Part shown: in pieces, positions 32,101 through 39,332 of the stretch
Layout of the letters: each line of letters opens with the position of its first letter
Numbering within the stretch: the stretch's first letter is position 1
NCBI RefSeq assembly: GCF_014648175.1
Contig: NZ_BMQP01000034.1
Location: 1-64,000, forward strand
Direction: 5' to 3'
DNA: 64,000 nucleotides
Source: Planobispora rosea
GTDB taxonomy: Bacteria; Actinomycetota; Actinomycetes; Streptosporangiales; Streptosporangiaceae
Program-made: the position numbers and the translations under genes
The notes under the pieces: model-generated
Seen by the model: only the letters and a program-made list of their open reading frames with translations
What the model was told of the DNA's origin: nothing
Databases searched by the model: none

Positions 32101-34198
32101 CACTGCCGATGACGCTGGAAGCCATCCAGTCCAGGTGCTCGACGCCCACGTTGGCCGAGCCCGCAACCTCACCGTCGACGTACAGCTTGGTGACGCCGTC
32201 GGCCACGGTGATCACCGCGTGGTGCCACTGGCCGTCGTTGACCGCCCGCTGGGACGTGACAGGGGTGTAGGGCATCTCGAACGGGGCTTCCATCTGCCCG
32301 CGGAGCTTGCCGTCGACACCGACGTAGAGACCGGGGACTCCGTTTTCCGGCGAGGTGGGATCCCAGCCGTTGGTACCGCCGCTCCAGAAGATGAACCCGG
32401 AGCCATTGGTCTTGAACCATGACTCGATGGACAGACTCTTGCCCAGCTTGGGAAAGAGTCCCCACTGCTGGATGCCCGAGGAAGTGCCGCTGCCCTGGAA
32501 GTTGACCGCAGCGTTCGAGGTACCGGTCAAAGCGCCGGGCCTACCGGTCTGCGCTCCCGAGGGAAGGTATGCGCAATCAGTCTGGTTGGTCTCGTCGGGC
32601 AAGCAGGTGTAGGTACCGAGCTCGCTGTCATTGATAGAGCGGACATCTCCCATCCGCCAGTAGCCGACGGGTCGATCGTCCAGCACGACCTCCCGGTAGC
32701 GGGAGCCGGTCATGTAACCGTAGGTGGTGCAGTTGGGGGCGGCCACCGGCGAGCACACCTGGCTGAGGCGCTGACCGTCGTAGTGGTAGGTCCAGGTCAG
32801 CGGCTGCCCGTCGACCGGGTCGGTGGCCACGGCCGTGACGCGCCCGCCCGTCCAGGTGAAGGTGAGCGACCGGCCGCCGGTCGCGGTGACCTTCGACAGC
32901 TTTCCGTCGCTCCCGTAGACCAGGTCCTGGGTACGGCCCCGGCTGTCGGTCAGCTTGGTCAGGCGGCCCTGCGCGTCGAAGACGTAGGAGGTCGACGACT
33001 TGTCCATCAGCCGCCAGCCGCCGCCCTCGACCGTGGCCAATGTGGCGTGCACACCGGGCGGGGGCTGGAAGTAGACGGTGGTGTCCGTGGGCGGTGGAGC
33101 CTCCGGGTTGGGGCGTTCCCGCTTCTCGGCGAAGCGGAGCTTGCGGCCGTCGGGATAGGTGACCAGCAGCGTCCGCGGGGAGTCACCGCCGGCTTGGACC
33201 TTCATGTCGAAGCGCGTCGACCAGCCGGCCCCGAACATCCCGTCAGTACGGGGATCGAGGCTGTTGTAGGAGCGGACCACCGACAGCGGCGGACCCGCGG
33301 TGGCGATCGAGGCGTCCATGAAGGCGGTCGTATAGTTGCCCGCGAGCTGATGGAACTCCTGCCCGTTGACACCACGGGCGGCGAGCTGAGAACTCACCAG
33401 CGGTTGGCGCACACCGGTGGTGAAGGTCAGGTCCTCGATGGTTCCGACTTCCTGGGTGCCGGTATCGCGCACCGACACCTCCCAGGTGTACTGCTTACCC
33501 CACTCCAGTACACCTTCGGGCACTTTCCACCCGGACTCGGTCCACCAACGCCACCCGGACTCCTCGCAGTACCCCGTGCTCCAGTCGTCCGACAGCAGGC
33601 AGACCTTGTAGCGGTACTGGTACGGACCGTATCCGGCTCCGGCGTTGTAGCCGTGGGCGTTCAGCTCCGGCGTGAGAGTGTCGACCTGGGCTTGGTCTTC
33701 AGGGTAGTAGTAGGGGATCCAGATATTGCTGGCAGTCGCACTGGCAGCAGTCGTTGCGCCAGCGGTGGTCCGCAAACTGGAAAACTGCACCCGTGCCGCG
33801 CCCGAAGGCTTCCGCCGTGCCTCCGAGGATGCCGACGGCTCATCGAGCGGCAAGGGCCCCTCCGGCTTCCTGGCCGGACGAAGCCCACGCACGTCCAGCG
33901 GCAGTGCTTCCTTGAGCCTGTGGGACTTGGCCGCCCTCGGCCCGACAGTCCTCTTCTTGCCCTCGGTCGCAGCACCATCCGGCTGAGTGGCCTTGGTGTC
34001 GACCAGTGAGGGCAGCCTCTGGGCCGAACCTGTCAGCTGATCCGGCGTGTCAGGTACAACTTGCGCCGCAGGACTCACCTTCGCCCAAGAAGGCTCCGCA
34101 CTCAACTGCGTCAGGCCCGGCAGTGCCAGCGGCACCGTGATCAACGCTATCCAGCGCGGCAGACGCGTGCTTCTCCGCGGCCAGCCAGACCAACCCAT
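26123..34198 (-). CDS. secreted RHS/YD-repeat polymorphic toxin with LamG, Hint and C-terminal toxin domain
   Basis: 2691 residues. In order: signal peptide (RWIALITVPLALPGLTQLSA, cleavage near 35-40); DUF6531-like segment at about 275-330; LamG/concanavalin-like domain at about 555-745; some forty YD repeats (YDxxGRxxxxxxPxG) to about 2070; RHS core (YDPFGEV; GFQGEYTDPVTGKVNMLARWY); a Lys/Ala-rich block at about 2180-2350; a Hint peptidase (about 2437-2583, NSFVPGTRVLMAGG to HNLTVDDLHTYHVV and ILVHND); and a 105-residue C-terminal domain presumed to be the toxin. The Hint start lacks the usual Cys, with Ser in its place. The toxin fold is not recognised. ATG 34198 follows GGAGG. The 3' end is AT-richer than the rest. 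Confidence 0.92.
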   Translation of the reverse strand: MGWSGWPRRSTRLPRWIALITVPLALPGLTQLSAEPSWAKVSPAAQVVPDTPDQLTGSAQRLPSLVDTKATQPDGAATEGKKRTVGPRAAKSHRLKEALPLDVRGLRPARKPEGPLPLDEPSASSEARRKPSGAARVQFSSLRTTAGATTAASATASNIWIPYYYPEDQAQVDTLTPELNAHGYNAGAGYGPYQYRYKVCLLSDDWSTGYCEESGWRWWTESGWKVPEGVLEWGKQYTWEVSVRDTGTQEVGTIEDLTFTTGVRQPLVSSQLAARGVNGQEFHQLAGNYTTAFMDASIATAGPPLSVVRSYNSLDPRTDGMFGAGWSTRFDMKVQAGGDSPRTLLVTYPDGRKLRFAEKRERPNPEAPPPTDTTVYFQPPPGVHATLATVEGGGWRLMDKSSTSYVFDAQGRLTKLTDSRGRTQDLVYGSDGKLSKVTATGGRSLTFTWTGGRVTAVATDPVDGQPLTWTYHYDGQRLSQVCSPVAAPNCTTYGYMTGSRYREVVLDDRPVGYWRMGDVRSINDSELGTYTCLPDETNQTDCAYLPSGAQTGRPGALTGTSNAAVNFQGSGTSSGIQQWGLFPKLGKSLSIESWFKTNGSGFIFWSGGTNGWDPTSPENGVPGLYVGVDGKLRGQMEAPFEMPYTPVTSQRAVNDGQWHHAVITVADGVTKLYVDGEVAGSANVGVEHLDWMASSVIGSGGADSRLPGSPAGRSEPAEFGFTGLIDEFAAYDRALSAEEVRSHYEARAEAPFKLNKITLPSGRVWMSTTYNPANDRVVTHTDQHGGTWKLGEPVYTGIGESINDRGLMTISVTDPHNGVIKYEHDSWRGYRLVSETDQLGKKTVNGYDSGGFLAKVTDRNGNVAQKSYDERGNVISSTTCRETGKCQTDYFDYYRDSTNEFDPRNDQLLATMDAPFPDPDAYARATRWEYSEFGEILKETSPATPDFPDGRSTTYTYTTGAEPAVGGGTTPAGLLKSEKDPKGNETTYRYTAAGDLAEEKDPSGLVTRYGHDALGRVVSRTEISDAHPDGVTTTFTYDGVGRVLTHTGAAVKNEVTGVTHTSQTRYAYDADGRKLTDTVVDLTGGDPERKITYTYDAYGRVETVTGPEGGVVRYAWDHTGARTSVTDELGNVFHYGYTARGELATRTLKNWTGSPLNPQPAKDLVIESYAYDPEGRLASEVDAMGRKTSYTYFGDDLLSKVIADDVRLNGSTTPRDVVMEENTYDDAGNVIKRVLGGGTQQLFYEYDAADRLLSTALEAPFTSEIPTFSRGTEYVYDANDNVIKETHSAYGTDRTEVTEYAYNADDMMTRRTVENGAQDIVTTWTVDDRGLVVEMTDPRGNLPGADRARFTTSYRYDLADQLVEVKTPEVTVEKAGQASNARPTVRYGYDSAGRRTHAVDAEGRTTVTAFDRLGRTVSVTAAPYTPPGGGSTLTPKNSYVYDAAGRVTKYTDPRGSVWTTEYDALGNRVRAVEPGPNGQPGAQWTYEYDTVGELLKTVDPTGAQSEATYDDLGRQITATLIERKPTPRALITKMEYDDAGRKTKEVSPGNRTVEYTVNPAGEVTAIKDPLGDVTQYEYDLAGRTTKSTDPLGNATVTEYDLAGRQVAIKDLDASGTLQRTFRTAYDVAGNPTTDTSAEGHAVRRAYDATNAMVELIEPVADGKTITTTFGYDATGELTRSTDGRGNTVWTTYNSLGLPEAVVEPATQAHPQPADRTWTSVYDAGGNVTAVINPGGVRVDRQYDQLGRLVKETGSGAQVATPERTYGYDLAGRETAIGDYTLEYNDRGLLTKVSKGSNQTAAFTYDDMGNVTQRVDASGTATFGWDNDDRLKTAAEPVTARSFTYGYDKADRLTSLSSANPTNAQSFTYDAMDRITSHTLKNSSGAQLAKITYGWDKDDNLISKITAGTAGAGTNTYGYDRAGRLTSWKAPDGNVTTYEWDASGNRTRAGTETFTYDERNRLVSGGGVDYTYTPRGTLASETTGGVTRNLTFDAFDRLVADGDAAYTYDGLGRLASRTQGGSVENFAYSGLENDIVAVTDGAGAVQARYGRDPSGGLLGLKEGTGPALGVMSDQHGDVVGTFSGTALVDSTAYDPFGEVITRTGTQRRLGFQGEYTDPVTGKVNMLARWYMPGTGGFASRDDVTLSPYPSINLNRYTYVGGDPLSLTDPSGNCPFCIPLLFHAARIAAQVIARQIAQRMAAEAAKRLAAEAAKRLATETAKKLAQQTAKKTVQQGVKQAAKQGVKQGTKQGAKQGVKQGVKQGVKQAAKKVAKQGVKKTLRQAGKKVTKQAVKKAAKQTVKNAKKTVKNAKKTVKKVTKKATKEVKKQAGKVKTKAKSKAKSTKSTTKNEISMELSGDAIGDLTAGLGDAAGVEPPDFGDWGMPCFGLAKCAKDLVENFVENTTDKLVDDLIDQTAPDLPMMDPPGMGGDGCDTSRRKPNSFVPGTRVLMAGGSTKAIEDVKVGDYVMATDPQAGVTAAKPVITLITGDGVKNLVEVTVDIDGDRGKATDLITATDEHPFWVPALRKWLTAGELQPGMWLQTSAGTHVQITAVEKRTATQRVHNLTVDDLHTYHVVAGNQAILVHNDDPFETRRVFGPFHRKESKTQTDEVARMIEESGELWGRTPTGGFTPTVQAHRGPLPEGARGVEFYSDYPPRPNDPVYAQWYAGDDGVTVDGDFAKISCTVTKNTQR
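27150..27655. repeat. coding repeats for the lysine-rich block
   Basis: Minus-strand DNA encodes about 165 residues of imperfect (A)KQGVKQ, KKTVKNA and AAKRLA repeats, with almost no acidic residues. Base composition is locally different (many CTT/TTG on the plus strand). It separates the RHS core from the Hint domain. Confidence 0.8.
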
Positions 34199-34578
34199 GC
34201 GCCGTTACCCTCCGAACCGCCGGCGCGAACGGCTGTCGCCCTCGCACCGCCCCGCCCCGCCACCTCCTGCGAAACGGACAGGAATCAACGGCTTGGAGTG
34301 ATCAACACAGCAAACGATCAGAAGGTACACAAGGGAGACTTGAGCGACAAGATACAAATATGAGGGAAATGAGGCGTGTATCCCAAATGTATCGGGAAGA
34401 TCCGATTTCCCGATTTATTGCTACAGAGAGTAACCGGTGGAGCTTCTCTGCAGTCCTCCCGAAAGCGCTGCGTGGACAACAAGACCGGCGAGGTCTTCCC
34501 ACATGGTCGTCCAGCACAGACAGCTTCACGATCCCGAGGATCATGGCCGGTTTCCTACCCAGACGAGTTCCCACTCGC
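34199..34578. other. 380 bp without a confident gene
   Basis: AT-richer than its surroundings. It contains the upstream region of the RHS gene and, towards 34578, decayed minus-strand sequence that may be the remaining C-terminus of the broken HAD hydrolase (a GWE...RLGRKPAMI string in another frame). No RNA gene was seen. Confidence 0.5.
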
Positions 34579-34992
34579 CTATAGCGGCCTTCCCAGCCCG
34601 TCGCCCGAAGCGTCTCCACCGACCCCGGCGCGGTCCATCTCGCCGAACTGGTTGTCCGCGGTCCCGTCGGTGACGATCGCAACTTTCCAGCCGTCCGCGC
34701 GCAGCCGCGACAAGCCGTCCATGACCTCGGGGCGGCAGTGGACGAGATACGGCATCCGCTCCCGGTACCGCCTCCACAACTCGTCGACCGGGTCGGACAG
34801 GGCGAAGTGAGCGCGGACCTTGGCGAAGAACTCTTCGCGGTGCGGGTAGCCGGCCCTGTCGAGAGCGATCAGCCAGTCAACCGCCTCATGTCCAAGGCCC
34901 TGCTCGGCCGCGAACTCCCCGGCCCATACCTGAAACGCCTCATCCAGGTCCACGAGCGTGTTGTCCAGATCGAAGAGAGCAAGGCGCCGCAC
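34579..34992 (-). pseudogene. HAD-superfamily hydrolase, C-terminally broken
   Basis: The first 115 residues are a normal HAD phosphatase: FDLDNTLVDLDEAFQVW with the nucleophile Asp and acid/base Asp, a helical cap with HREEFFAKVRAHFALSDP, and VAIVTDGTADNQFG with the motif II Thr. Sequence then degenerates to a G/D-rich run and stops at 137 residues, lacking the motif III Lys and the DD of motif IV. A frameshift or deletion is likely, because a GRKP-like string appears in another frame downstream. The product is probably non-functional. It lies inside the element. Confidence 0.75.
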
Positions 34993-35003
34993 GGTCTCCG
35001 ATC

Positions 35004-35360
35004 CTACGGGCGCCGTCGTCCGCCCCGCTCCTCTGTGTCGGCTCCCGCATGCGGGCCGTCGAAAATGATCTCCAGCGAGGACGAGTACGCAGCGGTGTCC
35101 TCCTCGACCTCTCCGGCGCCGGGACCGGCGGCCGTTCCCTGTCGCGTCACGGCGACGGCCCGGCAGGCGAAGCCGTCCTGCATGGCGTGCTCCCAGGTGA
35201 ACAGGACCTCCTCACCTTCATTCAACGTGCAGTACCGGCCAGGCAGGGCTTCTATCGCGGAGAAGTGCACCCACACCTCCCCCGGGACGCCCGGGGAGGC
35301 CAGGACTCCCCAGCCCTCCTCGCCATCCCAGGACACGACCGTTCCGGTGACCTCGTCCAT
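35004..35360 (-). CDS. cold-shock-domain-like protein
   Basis: 118 residues. The N-terminal 60 resemble a cold-shock domain: GTVVSWDGEEGWGVLASP corresponds to the RNP1 strand region (KGFGFI in CspA), and GEVWVHFSAIEALPGRYCTLNEGEEVLFTWE to the VFVHFS/RNP2 region. Several RNA-binding aromatics are replaced (WGVL rather than FGFI), so nucleic-acid binding may be altered. The C-terminal half is acidic and disordered. ATG 35360 has GGGAG eight bases upstream; a TTG six codons earlier is less likely. It precedes the broken HAD gene by 11 bp. Confidence 0.7.
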   Translation of the reverse strand: MDEVTGTVVSWDGEEGWGVLASPGVPGEVWVHFSAIEALPGRYCTLNEGEEVLFTWEHAMQDGFACRAVAVTRQGTAAGPGAGEVEEDTAAYSSSLEIIFDGPHAGADTEERGGRRRP

Positions 35361-35395
35361 CGCGCGGGCTCCCTCCAAGGGGCACAGGATGCCTT

Positions 35396-35440
35396 CTGTT
35401 CCGTCCCTGCTCCACGTCTCACGGAACAGGGACGGAACAG
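35396..35440. promoter_or_regulatory. 14-bp perfect inverted repeat upstream of cold-shock-like gene
   Basis: CTGTTCCGTCCCTG at 35396-35409 and its complement at 35427-35440 with a 17-base spacer. It lies 36 bp before the cold-shock-like gene, near the right junction of the element. It could be an operator or a recombinase arm site. Confidence 0.5.
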
Positions 35441-35451
35441 GACCCTCATGA

Positions 35452-35488
35452 AGATCGCCCCGAGGACGGCGGAGCCTCGGGGCGATCT
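35452..35488 (-). terminator. terminator after acyl-CoA dehydrogenase
   Basis: Arms 35452-35465 and 35475-35488 form a perfect 14-bp stem with a nine-base loop, about 30 bp past the dehydrogenase stop. It comes from the element and differs from the hairpin beside the left remnant. Confidence 0.7.
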
Positions 35489-35517
35489 CGGCAGGAAAAG
35501 CGTCTCCGCTGTTCAGC

Positions 35518-35591
35518 GGCCTACTTCAGGAGCTGGCGGGCCATCACCATGCGCTGGATCTGGTTGGTGCCCTCGTAGATCTGGGTGATCT
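35518..35591. repeat. right 74-bp direct repeat (putative attR core)
   Basis: Second copy of 24497-24570 with one mismatch; here it forms the 3' end of the intact acyl-CoA dehydrogenase gene. Confidence 0.85.
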
Positions 35592-36684
35592 TGGCGTCGC
35601 GCATCATGCGCTCGACCGGGAACTCGCTGGTGTAGCCGTACCCGCCGAGGAGCTGGACCGCGTCGGTGGTGATCTCCATCGCGGCGTCGGAGGCGGCGCA
35701 CTTGGCGGCGCTGGAGAAGAACGTCAGGTCGGCCTGGGGCTGGCCGTGGGCGGCCAGCTCCGACTTGGCGGCGGCGGCGTAGGTGAGCTGGCGGGCGGCC
35801 TCGAGCTTCATCGCCATGTCGGCGAGCATGAACTGCACGCCCTGGAACTCGGCGATGGCCTTGCCGAACTGCTTGCGCTCCTTGACGTAGCCGACGGCGT
35901 AGTCCAGCGCGCCCTGGGCGATGCCGAGCGCCTGCGCGGCGATGGTGATGCGGGTGTGGTCGAGGGTGGCCAGCGCGGTCTTGAAACCGGTGCCGGGCTC
36001 GCCGATCATCCGGGACGCCGGGATGCGGACGTCCTCCAGGATGACCTGGCGGGTCGGGGAGCCCTTGATGCCGAGCTTCTTCTCCTTCGGGCCGAAGCTG
36101 ACGCCCTCGTCGGACTTCTCCACGACGAACGCGGAGATGCCCCGGGCGCCGACGCCGGGCTCGGTCACGGCCATCACCGTGTAGTACTCCGACACCCCGG
36201 CGTTGGTGATCCACATCTTCGCGCCGTTGAGCACGTAGTGGTCGCCGTCCGCCACCGCGCGGGTCTTCATCGACGCGGCGTCGCTGCCCGCCTCGGCCTC
36301 GGACAGGGCATAGGAGAACATCGCCTCACCCCGCGCGACCGGCGCGAGGTACTGCTGCTTGAGCTCCTCCGACGCCGACAGCAGCAGCGGCACGGTGCCG
36401 AGCTTGTTGACCGCCGGGATCAGCGAGGACGACGCGCAGGCCCGCGCCACCTCCTCGATGACGATCACGGTCGCGAGCGCGTCGGCGCCCGCGCCGCCGT
36501 ACTCCTCGGGGATGTGCACGGCGTGCAGGTCGGCGGCGACGAGCGCCTTGTAGACGTCCCAGGGGAACTCCCCCGTCTCGTCGGCCTCGGCGGCCCGGGG
36601 GGCGATCTTCTCGTCGGCGAGGGCGCGGGCGGTCTCCCGGAGCATCTGGTGCTCCTCGGGCAGCGCGTAGAGAGGGAAGCTCAT
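35521..36684 (-). CDS. acyl-CoA dehydrogenase
   Basis: A 387-residue FAD-dependent acyl-CoA dehydrogenase that introduces the alpha,beta double bond in beta-oxidation or branched-chain catabolism. Seen: YALSEAEAGSDAASMKT (FAD/substrate signature 1), WITNAGVSEYYTVMAV, KQFGKAIAEFQGVQFMLADMA, and QLLGGYGYTSEFPVERMMRDAKITQIYEGTNQIQ with signature 2 and the catalytic Glu in YEGT, as in short-chain/butyryl enzymes. ATG 36684 is exactly six bases after a TACTAT box, so the message is probably leaderless. Its 3' end is the integration target of the element. Confidence 0.94.
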   Translation of the reverse strand: MSFPLYALPEEHQMLRETARALADEKIAPRAAEADETGEFPWDVYKALVAADLHAVHIPEEYGGAGADALATVIVIEEVARACASSSLIPAVNKLGTVPLLLSASEELKQQYLAPVARGEAMFSYALSEAEAGSDAASMKTRAVADGDHYVLNGAKMWITNAGVSEYYTVMAVTEPGVGARGISAFVVEKSDEGVSFGPKEKKLGIKGSPTRQVILEDVRIPASRMIGEPGTGFKTALATLDHTRITIAAQALGIAQGALDYAVGYVKERKQFGKAIAEFQGVQFMLADMAMKLEAARQLTYAAAAKSELAAHGQPQADLTFFSSAAKCAASDAAMEITTDAVQLLGGYGYTSEFPVERMMRDAKITQIYEGTNQIQRMVMARQLLK

Positions 36685-36690
36685 GAGAAA

Positions 36691-36696
36691 ATAGTA
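36691..36696 (-). promoter_or_regulatory. -10 box of leaderless acyl-CoA dehydrogenase promoter
   Basis: TACTAT on the minus strand, six bases before the ATG at 36684. There is no ribosome binding site, consistent with transcription starting at the A of the start codon. Confidence 0.5.
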
Positions 36697-37004
36697 GGAC
36701 GTCCAACAAACCGTGGACCGACTCACGGGTGTGATATGTGCCGCTCCGTGTTTGCGCAGGTGAGCGGGGGAAGGTGCGCTCTCCGGGGACGGCCTCCCGA
36801 CCCTCCGGGTCCGTCCTGACCGGCCGCTGCCGGCGCGCCCGGGTCGCCTCCGCCTTCCATCCGTCTTCCGCGGCGGCCCGCACGGCGGACCGGGGACGGC
36901 TCCCGATCTTCCTGTCAAAGGCCGCAAGCATAGGTACTAAAAGAGAATGTCAAGGATGCCGGTACCCTGTCCGCGACGGATTGGGAGAACCGAAAGGATC
37001 CGCA

Positions 37005-38324
37005 GTGGCCTACCGCCTGACTGTGCTGGGGACCGGATACCTGGGCGCCACGCATGCGGCCTGCATGGCCGAGCTGGGCTTCGAGGTGCTCGGCCTGGAC
37101 GTCGACGCAGCAAAGGTCGCCAGCCTGCAGGCCGGGCACCTGCCCATCCACGAGCCCGGCCTGGAGGAGATCCTCCGCCGTAACCTGGCCAACGGCCGGC
37201 TGCGCTTCACCACCTCCTACGCCGAGGCCGCGGCCTTCGGCGAGGTGCACTTCGTGTGCGTGGGCACCCCGCAGAAGAAGGGCGAGTACGCCGCCGACGT
37301 CTCCTACCTGGACGCGGTGATCGAGTCCCTGGCCCCGCACCTGGAGCGCGAGTGCCTGGTGGTGGGTAAATCCACCGTCCCGGTCGGCACCGCCGCCCGC
37401 CTGGCCGACAAGCTGGCCCGCCTGGCGCCCGCCGGCGAAGGCGCCGAGCTGGCCTGGAATCCCGAGTTCCTGCGCGAGGGCTTCGCGGTGAGCGACACCA
37501 TGAGCCCCGACCGGATCGTGCTGGGTGTGCGCTCGGAGAAGGCCGAAAAAGTCATGCGGGAGGTGTACGCCTCCATGCTGGAGGCCGGCACGCCGCTGGT
37601 GGTCACCGACTATCCCACCGCCGAGCTGGTCAAGGTCGCCGCCAACGCCTTCCTGGCCACGAAGATCTCTTTCATCAACGCGATGGCCGAGGTGTGCGAG
37701 ACCGCGCACGCCGATGTCAAGCAGCTGTCGCAGGCCCTGTCGTACGACGAGCGCATCGGCGGGCGCTTCCTCAACCCGGGACTCGGGTTCGGCGGAGGTT
37801 GCCTGCCCAAGGACATCCGGGCGTTCATGGCCCGGGCCGGGGAGCTGGGCGCCGACCAGGCGCTGACGTTCCTGCGGGAGGTGGACGCCATCAACATGCG
37901 CCGCCGGGCCCGCATGGTGGACCTGGCCCGCGAGCTGACCGGGGGCTCCTTCGCCGGCTGCACGGTGGCGGTGCTGGGGGCGGCCTTCAAGCCCAACTCC
38001 GACGACATCCGCGACTCCCCCGCGCTGGACGTGGCCACCAGCATCGCGGCCCAGGGCGGGCGGGTCACCGTCTACGACCCCATCGCGCTGGACAACGCCC
38101 GCCGTGCCCATCCCGAGCTGGCCTACGGCACCTCGGCCCTCGACGCCGCCCGCGACGCCCACGTCGTGCTGCTGCTGACCGAGTGGCAGGAGTTCGTCGA
38201 CCTCGACCCCGAGGAGCTGGGGTCCGTCGTCGCCCAGCGGAAGATCGTCGACGGCCGCAACGCCCTCGACGCCGAGACCTGGCGCGCCGCCGGCTGGCAC
38301 TACCGCGCCCTCGGCCGCCCGTAG
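37005..38324 (+). CDS. ugd: UDP-glucose/nucleotide-sugar 6-dehydrogenase
   Basis: 439 residues. Oxidises UDP-glucose to UDP-glucuronate with two NAD+. N-terminal Rossmann: LTVLGTGYLGATHAACMAELGFEV; VCVGTPQKKGEYAADVSYL; central WNPEFLREGFAVSD and GRFLNPGLGFGGGCLPKDI with the catalytic Cys266; C-terminal VLGAAFKPNSDDIRDSPALD. It acts in the cytosol and supplies acidic sugar precursors for envelope polysaccharide. GTG 37005 has AAAGGA seven bases upstream. It is divergent from the acyl-CoA dehydrogenase gene, with about 320 bp between the two starts. Related nucleotide-sugar dehydrogenases (UDP-mannose type) cannot be fully excluded. Confidence 0.93.
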   Translation: MAYRLTVLGTGYLGATHAACMAELGFEVLGLDVDAAKVASLQAGHLPIHEPGLEEILRRNLANGRLRFTTSYAEAAAFGEVHFVCVGTPQKKGEYAADVSYLDAVIESLAPHLERECLVVGKSTVPVGTAARLADKLARLAPAGEGAELAWNPEFLREGFAVSDTMSPDRIVLGVRSEKAEKVMREVYASMLEAGTPLVVTDYPTAELVKVAANAFLATKISFINAMAEVCETAHADVKQLSQALSYDERIGGRFLNPGLGFGGGCLPKDIRAFMARAGELGADQALTFLREVDAINMRRRARMVDLARELTGGSFAGCTVAVLGAAFKPNSDDIRDSPALDVATSIAAQGGRVTVYDPIALDNARRAHPELAYGTSALDAARDAHVVLLLTEWQEFVDLDPEELGSVVAQRKIVDGRNALDAETWRAAGWHYRALGRP

Positions 38325-38393
38325 CGCGCCCCCGGTCCTGCGTGGCCGGGGTCCCCGCTCTCTCCGCAGGCGTTCTTTCCCGTACGGGCGACG

Positions 38394-38627
38394 TCAGACG
38401 TCGAACTCGCCGAGTCTCACGCCGCCGACGAAGGCGTCCCACTCGGCCTGGGTGAAGAAGAGCTTGGGACCGTCGGGATCCTTGGAGTCGCGCAGCACGT
38501 ACAGGGGGCCGGGGCCGGCCTTGTGGCCGTCACCGGGGTTGTCCACCACGGCCACCTCGACGCAGCTCCCGCCGTCGTCGCCCGGAGCCGCCCGGTGCCA
38601 GATCGCCTCGCTCAGGTCAGCTTCCAC
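38394..38627 (-). CDS. DUF397-domain protein
   Basis: A 77-residue protein with the DUF397 core: IWHRA, then CVEVAVVDNP, VLRDSKDPDGPKLFFTQAEWDAFVGGVRLGEF. In actinobacteria DUF397 genes are usually paired with an XRE-type helix-turn-helix regulator and take part in development; here no regulator is adjacent, so it is an orphan copy. GTG 38627 has AAGG seven bases upstream and matches the family's usual start; ATG 38657 is possible. Confidence 0.85.
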   Translation of the reverse strand: MEADLSEAIWHRAAPGDDGGSCVEVAVVDNPGDGHKAGPGPLYVLRDSKDPDGPKLFFTQAEWDAFVGGVRLGEFDV

Positions 38628-38711
38628 GTCACCACCACCTTCGTCAGCAGTCGGCATACACAGTATCGGCGGGCCGGGCCGTTCCCCCGCGTTCACCACG
38701 GCGGAGTTCCC

Positions 38712-39119
38712 TCAGTCCACTTCCTCCGGCGCGAAGTAGTCGCGCAGCAGGGCGATCTTCCCGTCCCGCATGCGGAAGATCTTCAGGAGCGACATGACCG
38801 TGGCGCCTCCGGGCGTGTCGAAGGCGGTGTCGATCTCGACGACGAACACGTCGGGATCTGCGGTGGTGTGGACCAGATAGCGGGACCTGTCCACGTTCAA
38901 CACGCGGTCGGTGCGCGCCGGGGGGCGCTCGTAGTACGCGGCCAGCCCCTTACGGATCTCCTCGCGCCCCTCCATCCGCCGGGGGAACGCGCGACCGGCA
39001 GGGAGGAGCGGCGACTCCAGGACGCCGTCCGAGGTGAACATCTCGGCCAGCGCGTCGGCGTCGCGGACCATCGTGAGCCAGACGTAACGCTGGTAGATCT
39101 CCAGGGAGGTCGCGGTCAT
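38712..39119 (-). CDS. SnoaL/NTF2-like protein
   Basis: A 135-residue cone-shaped alpha+beta barrel protein: the N-terminal helix pair SLEIYQRYVWLTMVRDADALAEMFTSDGVLESPL is typical of SnoaL-like folds, followed by strands FVVEIDTAF and VMSLLKIFRMRDGKIALLRDYF. These bind small hydrophobic ligands and some are enzymes; no catalytic residues can be assigned. It stands alone between the DUF397 and purE genes. Confidence 0.85.
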   Translation of the reverse strand: MTATSLEIYQRYVWLTMVRDADALAEMFTSDGVLESPLLPAGRAFPRRMEGREEIRKGLAAYYERPPARTDRVLNVDRSRYLVHTTADPDVFVVEIDTAFDTPGGATVMSLLKIFRMRDGKIALLRDYFAPEEVD

Positions 39120-39332
39120 GGCGGGCTCCTTCGGCTCTCCTCGCCCGGGATCGCCGGGATCGCCGGTATCGTCGAGATCACCGGATCACCGGGATCGCCC
39201 AGGGCATCCGGAACGTCCGCGGCGTTCATCGCCTTCGGATCATCCGGAGCGCCCGGCGGCGTTCGGGCGTTGAAACTGTCCCAGCTGGTGAAACTATCCC
39301 AGCCGGCCCGCCGGGGCCATAGCCCGCCGGGC

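Larger units (their letters stand above)
24497..35591. mobile_element. integrated element with duplicated acyl-CoA dehydrogenase 3' end
   Basis: The 11-kb segment is bounded by 74-bp direct repeats (24497-24570 and 35518-35591) with one mismatch. The repeats are the last codons and stop of an acyl-CoA dehydrogenase gene that is intact at the right end. A tyrosine-recombinase remnant lies 235 bp inside the left repeat. The interior has lower GC patches, a toxin module, a broken hydrolase and orphan small ORFs. This is the usual arrangement of an integrative element that inserts in a gene 3' end and restores it. Transfer genes are absent, so it is a small or decayed element. Excision cannot be judged from sequence. 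Confidence 0.75.
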
